Positions 60,835-64,000 of a stretch of 64,000 nt of DNA are shown piece after piece. The stretch covers positions 62,001-126,000 of the forward strand of contig NZ_JAINVU010000003.1 in the NCBI RefSeq assembly GCF_019880555.1. Direction: 5' to 3'. Numbering within the stretch: position 1 is the first letter of the stretch; each line of letters starts with the position of its first letter. A model generated the notes under the pieces. It was not told the origin of the DNA. It worked only from the letters and a program-made list of their open reading frames with translations, and searched no databases. The position numbers and the translations under genes are program-made. This DNA comes from Hephaestia mangrovi. GTDB lineage: Bacteria > Pseudomonadota > Alphaproteobacteria > Sphingomonadales > Sphingomonadaceae.

Positions 60835-61169
60835 GGGTTGAGCGCGTCGTCATCCTCATCGTCGAGCTCGTCATCGTCTATCGAGCCATCGTCGAATTCG
60901 TCCTGAATGTCGTCTTCGTCCATATCCTCTTCGGATTCGCGGGAATCGTCCTCTTCCTCGCCGTAATCGTCGTCGGTCATCTCGAGATCGTCGAGTTCGT
61001 CCTCGTCGTCATCCTCCTCGAGATCGGGATCGAGATCGGTCTGGATCGTGCCGTCGCCGGGGCCTTGCCGCGTGGTTTCGAGAATTTCGGCGCGCTGGCT
61101 CTCGTCATAGCCATCCTCGTCATAGCCGTCGTCGCCGGAACCGTGACCGGGAACCTGATAACCGCCCAT
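60831..61169 (-). CDS. extremely acidic low-complexity protein, unknown
   Basis: A 112-residue protein beginning MGGYQVPGHGSGDDGYDEDGYDESQ and then consisting mostly of Asp and Glu (DLEEDDDEDELDDLEMTDDDYGEEEDD...), with almost no hydrophobic residues. It has no signal peptide, membrane helix or recognisable domain and should be disordered. The ATG at 61169 has GGAGACG seven bases upstream and the stop overlaps the MliC-lipoprotein start, so it is probably translated. It could bind divalent cations or basic proteins, but nothing in the sequence decides this. Confidence 0.6.
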   Translation of the reverse strand: MGGYQVPGHGSGDDGYDEDGYDESQRAEILETTRQGPGDGTIQTDLDPDLEEDDDEDELDDLEMTDDDYGEEEDDSRESEEDMDEDDIQDEFDDGSIDDDELDDEDDDALNP

Positions 61170-61275
61170 CGTTCGTCTCCTCACCGCATCATGCGGCCAT
61201 TCGCACAATCGAACGGCGACAGGTCAATACGGGTTCCCACGCGGTGCGACAAATCGTGGCAGACATGCCGCCGCG

Positions 61276-62511
61276 CTACGCCGCCATATGGCCGCGGAAC
61301 AGCCGGCCATGCTCGGTGATCAGGATCACGCCGAGCGCGACCAGCCCGGCGCCGAAGAAGCCGATATAGAGCGGCACCGTCGTGCCGGCGAACGCCTGGC
61401 CGACCGCCGCGCCGATCACCGCGCCGATGGTGATGCCGATGAACCCCTGCACGCTCGACGCGGTGCCGGCGATATGGCCCATATTCTCCATCGCCATCGC
61501 CGAGAAGTTCGAGGTGGCAAGGCCGAAACAGCCCATCGTCAGCGCCTGGAGCACGACGAAGATGGCGAGCGTCTCGTGCCCGGTCGCGGCAATGACGAGG
61601 TGGACGCCCGACAGCGCGATCTGGGTGAGCAGCGCCGAGTGCGAGATGACCCGCGTGCCGAGCCGCATCACCAGGCGCGAATTGACGAAATTGGTCAGCG
61701 CCATCGTCGCCGCGGTGATGGCGAAGACGATCACCAGCAGCCCCGGCCGGTGAAAGGTATCGAACATGATCTGCTGGATCGAATTGATATAGCCGTAAAG
61801 CGCGCCGAGCAGCGCCGCCGAGGCCAATGTGTAGCCAAGCGACCAGCGATCGCCGAGCGTCTGCATGAAGCCGCGCGCCAGGCGCGCCGGCGCGAGCGGG
61901 CGCTTGTCGTCCGGATGCAGCGTCTCCGGCATTCGCAACCCGAACCACAAGGTTACGATCGCGGTGCCGAGCGCGGTCATGCCGAAGATCAGGCGCCACT
62001 TGCCGAACAGCAGGATCGTCTGGCCGAAGGTCGGCGCCAGCACCGGCATGATCATGAAGACGATGAAGGCGAGGCTCATCACCCGGGCCATGGCGCGCCC
62101 GGTGAAGCAATCGCGGACCAGCGCGATCGTCACCACGCGCGTGGCGGCCACGGAGATGCCGCCGATCACGCGCGCGGCGAGCATCAGCTCGAAACTGCCG
62201 GCAAGCGATGCCGCGACGTTCGAGGCGAAATAGACCGCGAGCGCACCAAGCATCACCGGCCGCCGCCCGTAGCGATCGGCAAGCGGCCCGTGGATCAACT
62301 GGCCCAACCCCATGCCGATCAGGAAGGCGGTGACGATCAGCTGGCGCTCGTTTTCGGAAACGACGCCGAGGCTGGCGCCGATCGCGGGCAGCGCCGGCAG
62401 CATCGAATCGATGCCGAGCGAGCCCAGCGCCATCAGCGCCGCGATCAGCGGCACGAACTCGGCGAAGGCGAGCGGCGGGGCGTCGGCAGGCTGGCGGGCG
62501 GGTGCGGTCAT
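61276..62511 (-). CDS. Bcr/CflA-type multidrug efflux MFS transporter
   Basis: Twelve-helix major facilitator of 411 residues. It has AFLIGMGLGQLIHGPLADRYGRRPVMLGAL (MFS motif A of the Bcr/CflA branch, G-x-x-x-DRxGRR), AARVIGGISVAATRVVTIALVRDCF (motif C region), IVFMIMPVLAPTFGQ and the C-terminal half with VLQALTMGCFGLATSNFSAMAMENMGHIAGTASSVQGFIG. These proteins export bicyclomycin, chloramphenicol and related drugs, or sulfonamides. Start at the ATG at 62511; a GTG one codon upstream is possible. No regulator is adjacent. Confidence 0.9.
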   Translation of the reverse strand: MTAPARQPADAPPLAFAEFVPLIAALMALGSLGIDSMLPALPAIGASLGVVSENERQLIVTAFLIGMGLGQLIHGPLADRYGRRPVMLGALAVYFASNVAASLAGSFELMLAARVIGGISVAATRVVTIALVRDCFTGRAMARVMSLAFIVFMIMPVLAPTFGQTILLFGKWRLIFGMTALGTAIVTLWFGLRMPETLHPDDKRPLAPARLARGFMQTLGDRWSLGYTLASAALLGALYGYINSIQQIMFDTFHRPGLLVIVFAITAATMALTNFVNSRLVMRLGTRVISHSALLTQIALSGVHLVIAATGHETLAIFVVLQALTMGCFGLATSNFSAMAMENMGHIAGTASSVQGFIGITIGAVIGAAVGQAFAGTTVPLYIGFFGAGLVALGVILITEHGRLFRGHMAA

Positions 62512-62630
62512 CACCCGGCGCCATGCCGCAAAGCGCCGCGATTGTCACCGCTCGACAGCGCGGGGCGGCTTGACCGGAAACCGGCGCCGGCATAGTGTGT
62601 TGTTTGGTCAATACACGAAAGGTCGACCTG

Positions 62631-63119
62631 ATGCGCCCGATGATGCTCGGACTGACGCTCGCCGCGCTGGCGCTCGGCGGGTGCGACAACAAGGAAGGGA
62701 CGACGATCACGCTCAACGAGAGTGATGGCAACGGCGCGATGGCGCTGGCCGACAATGGCCAGGCGGGGCAGGTCGCGCTCAACCTTCCCGGCTTTTCGGG
62801 CAAGATCAACCTGCCCAAGCTGCATCTCGACGGCGACGACGTCGAGTTCAACGGTGTTCACCTCTATCCCGGTTCGAAGGTGACGGGGATGAACATCGAT
62901 GCCGATCACGACAACGGCACCGTCCACATCGCGTTCGACAGCCCCGCCGATCCGGCGACCGTGCGCGATTATTTCCAGACCAAGCTGGGTGGCGCGGGGT
63001 TCACGCTGCACGCCGAAGGGAGCGGGCTGGCGGGCACGACCGACGAGGACAAGCCGTTCAGGCTGGACCTGCAGCCCGACGGCGACGGGCACGCCAAGGG
63101 GATGATTACCGTCAGCTGA
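62631..63119 (+). CDS. small lipoprotein, unknown function
   Basis: A 162-residue lipoprotein with signal peptide MRPMMLGLTLAALALGGC and a clear lipobox (LGGC). The mature part is acidic and beta-rich: TTITLNESDGNGAMALADN, VALNLPGFSGKINLPKLHLDGDDVEFNGVHLYPGSKVTGMNID, then FDSPADPATVRDYFQTKLGGAGFTLHAEGSGLAGTTDE. No family is recognised with confidence, though such proteins are frequent in sphingomonads. The ATG at 62631 lies in a weak ribosome site. Divergent from the MFS gene. Confidence 0.78.
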   Translation: MRPMMLGLTLAALALGGCDNKEGTTITLNESDGNGAMALADNGQAGQVALNLPGFSGKINLPKLHLDGDDVEFNGVHLYPGSKVTGMNIDADHDNGTVHIAFDSPADPATVRDYFQTKLGGAGFTLHAEGSGLAGTTDEDKPFRLDLQPDGDGHAKGMITVS

Positions 63120-63144
63120 GCGGCCGCGTCGTTGCAAGGCAGGC

Positions 63145-63240
63145 GTCATGCTGAACGTGGTTCAGCATCCATGGAGAAACGCCTGTAGGGTTCGTGACGG
63201 ATGTCGGTCCATGGACCCTGAAACAAGTTCGCCGGTGACG
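63145..63240. repeat. sphingomonad-type intergenic repeat
   Basis: Contains the hairpin ATGCTGAAC-GTG-GTTCAGCAT (63148-63168), CATCCATGG, a palindrome GTCCATGGAC, and CCTGAAACAAGTTC near the other end. Together they match the 'GTCATGCTGAACTTGTTTCAG' elements scattered through Sphingomonas genomes. It separates the lipoprotein from the oxygenase gene. Confidence 0.6.
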
Positions 63241-63330
63241 GTATGCGCGGTCGCCTGGCTGCTTGCTGCGCTCCCTCGCCCGCGGCTATATTGGTGGTTT
63301 CCGTAATTCGTGTTCCCGATTGGATTCGCC

Positions 63331-64000
63331 ATGCTCGATACCCCTGCCGCCGAGGTTCCCACGCTGTCGTTGAAGCAGCAGGCAACCGATCCCGAAGGCT
63401 TTGCCGCCGCGTTCGGCGGGTCTTTCCAACGGTTCGGGTTCGCGATCGTCGCCGATCACGGCATTGATCAGGGGCTGATCGATCGCGCGTGGCGGCAGAC
63501 CGAGGACTTGTTCAAGCTGCCCGAGGAGGAGAAGCGCGGCTATCACCAGCCGGGCGGCGGCGGCGCGCGCGGCTACACGCCGTTCAAGACCGAGATCGCC
63601 AAGGGTGCCAGCGTCGTCGATTTGAAGGAATTCTGGCATGTCGGGCGCGAGCTGCCGCAGGGCCACAAATATGCCGACGACATGGCGCCCAACGTGTGGC
63701 CATCGCGACCCGAGGGATTTCGCGAGACCTTCCTCGAATTGTTCGCGGCATTCGATACCGCGGGCGACAAATTGCTCTCGGCGATCGCGCGCTATCTGAA
63801 GCTCGAGCCGAACTGGTTCGACCGCGCGGTGACTGACGGCAATTCGGTGCTGCGGCTGCTGCATTATCCGCCGATTCCTGCCGATGCCGAGGGCGTGCGT
63901 GCCGGCGCGCATGAGGATATCAACCTCATCACGCTGCTGCTCGGCGCCGAGGAAGCGGGGCTGGAACTGCTCGACAAGGACGGGCGCTGGCTGGCGATCA
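63331..64000 (+). CDS. isopenicillin-N-synthase-like 2-oxoglutarate/Fe(II) dioxygenase, 3' end missing
   Basis: The frame from the ATG at 63331 runs open to the window edge (223 residues). It has the IPNS/DIOX-N pattern: GGSFQRFGFAIVADHGIDQGLIDRAWRQTEDLFKLPEEEKRGYH, ARGYTPFKTEIAKGASVVDLKEFWHVGREL, and LLHYPPIP ... RAGAHEDINLITLLLG, where H-E-D provides two of the iron ligands. The distal His and the Arg that holds 2-oxoglutarate would lie beyond the edge. Members hydroxylate diverse small molecules; the substrate cannot be named. Confidence 0.9.
   Translation, partial: MLDTPAAEVPTLSLKQQATDPEGFAAAFGGSFQRFGFAIVADHGIDQGLIDRAWRQTEDLFKLPEEEKRGYHQPGGGGARGYTPFKTEIAKGASVVDLKEFWHVGRELPQGHKYADDMAPNVWPSRPEGFRETFLELFAAFDTAGDKLLSAIARYLKLEPNWFDRAVTDGNSVLRLLHYPPIPADAEGVRAGAHEDINLITLLLGAEEAGLELLDKDGRWLAI

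Overview
The window is about 64 kb of GC-rich, densely coded chromosome from an alphaproteobacterium, most probably a sphingomonad (Sphingomonas or a close relative). This inference rests on four large TonB-dependent receptors with carbohydrate-type neighbours, a DUF1134/EipA envelope protein, an aroA-cmk pair, small sphingomonad-type lipoproteins and interspersed repeats of the 'TGCTGAAC...GTTCAGCA' type. No phage, insertion sequence or CRISPR array was seen. Housekeeping genes are interleaved with three nutrient-scavenging loci.

Layout. 1-2.6 kb: end of aroA, cmk, a queuosine-precursor transporter and tRNA-Arg. 2.6-14.8 kb: a cell-surface-signalling unit (ECF sigma factor, FecR-like anti-sigma, STN-containing TonB receptor) divergent from a tightly coupled operon of a second, paralogous receptor, a PHP phosphoesterase (CehA/McbA type), a Ca2+-dependent PI-specific phospholipase C and a GH92 alpha-mannosidase. 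Together they look like a system for taking apart mannosylated phosphoinositides such as GPI-type glycans. 15-19.3 kb: L-serine dehydratase, a FAD-dependent ferredoxin reductase, and a CsoR-type repressor with a clear operator and a metal-efflux permease. 19.3-28.8 kb: a xyloglucan-type locus (GH31, GH39, TonB receptor, divergent GH74). 29-46.4 kb: OmpA protein, an ECF sigma remnant beside tRNA-Ser, EipA, a two-component system, thiolase, SDR, an ArsR-VOC-SRPBCC-SRPBCC operon with two operators, tRNA-Asp, AI-2E transporter, glycerol kinase, CPBP protease, M3 peptidase and small proteins.

46.6-59.8 kb is the most unusual region. It holds a GntP permease, an FCD-type GntR regulator, two tandem paralogues of exactly equal length (1012 aa) that join two beta-helix (pectate-lyase-3/GH55-like) domains to an SMP-30/gluconolactonase-like propeller, an esterase, a gluconokinase and a TonB receptor. 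The same small palindrome (ACGACC-TT-GGTCGY) lies upstream of both twin genes, which ties them to one regulator. My working model is that an outer-envelope beta-helix enzyme releases a sugar acid or lactone, GntP imports it and GntK phosphorylates it. 59.8-64 kb: an MliC-like lipoprotein coupled to a very acidic small protein, a Bcr/CflA-type MFS pump, another lipoprotein and the start of a 2-oxoglutarate/Fe(II) oxygenase cut by the window edge.

All functional assignments come from reading motifs and gene context by eye. No similarity search was run.
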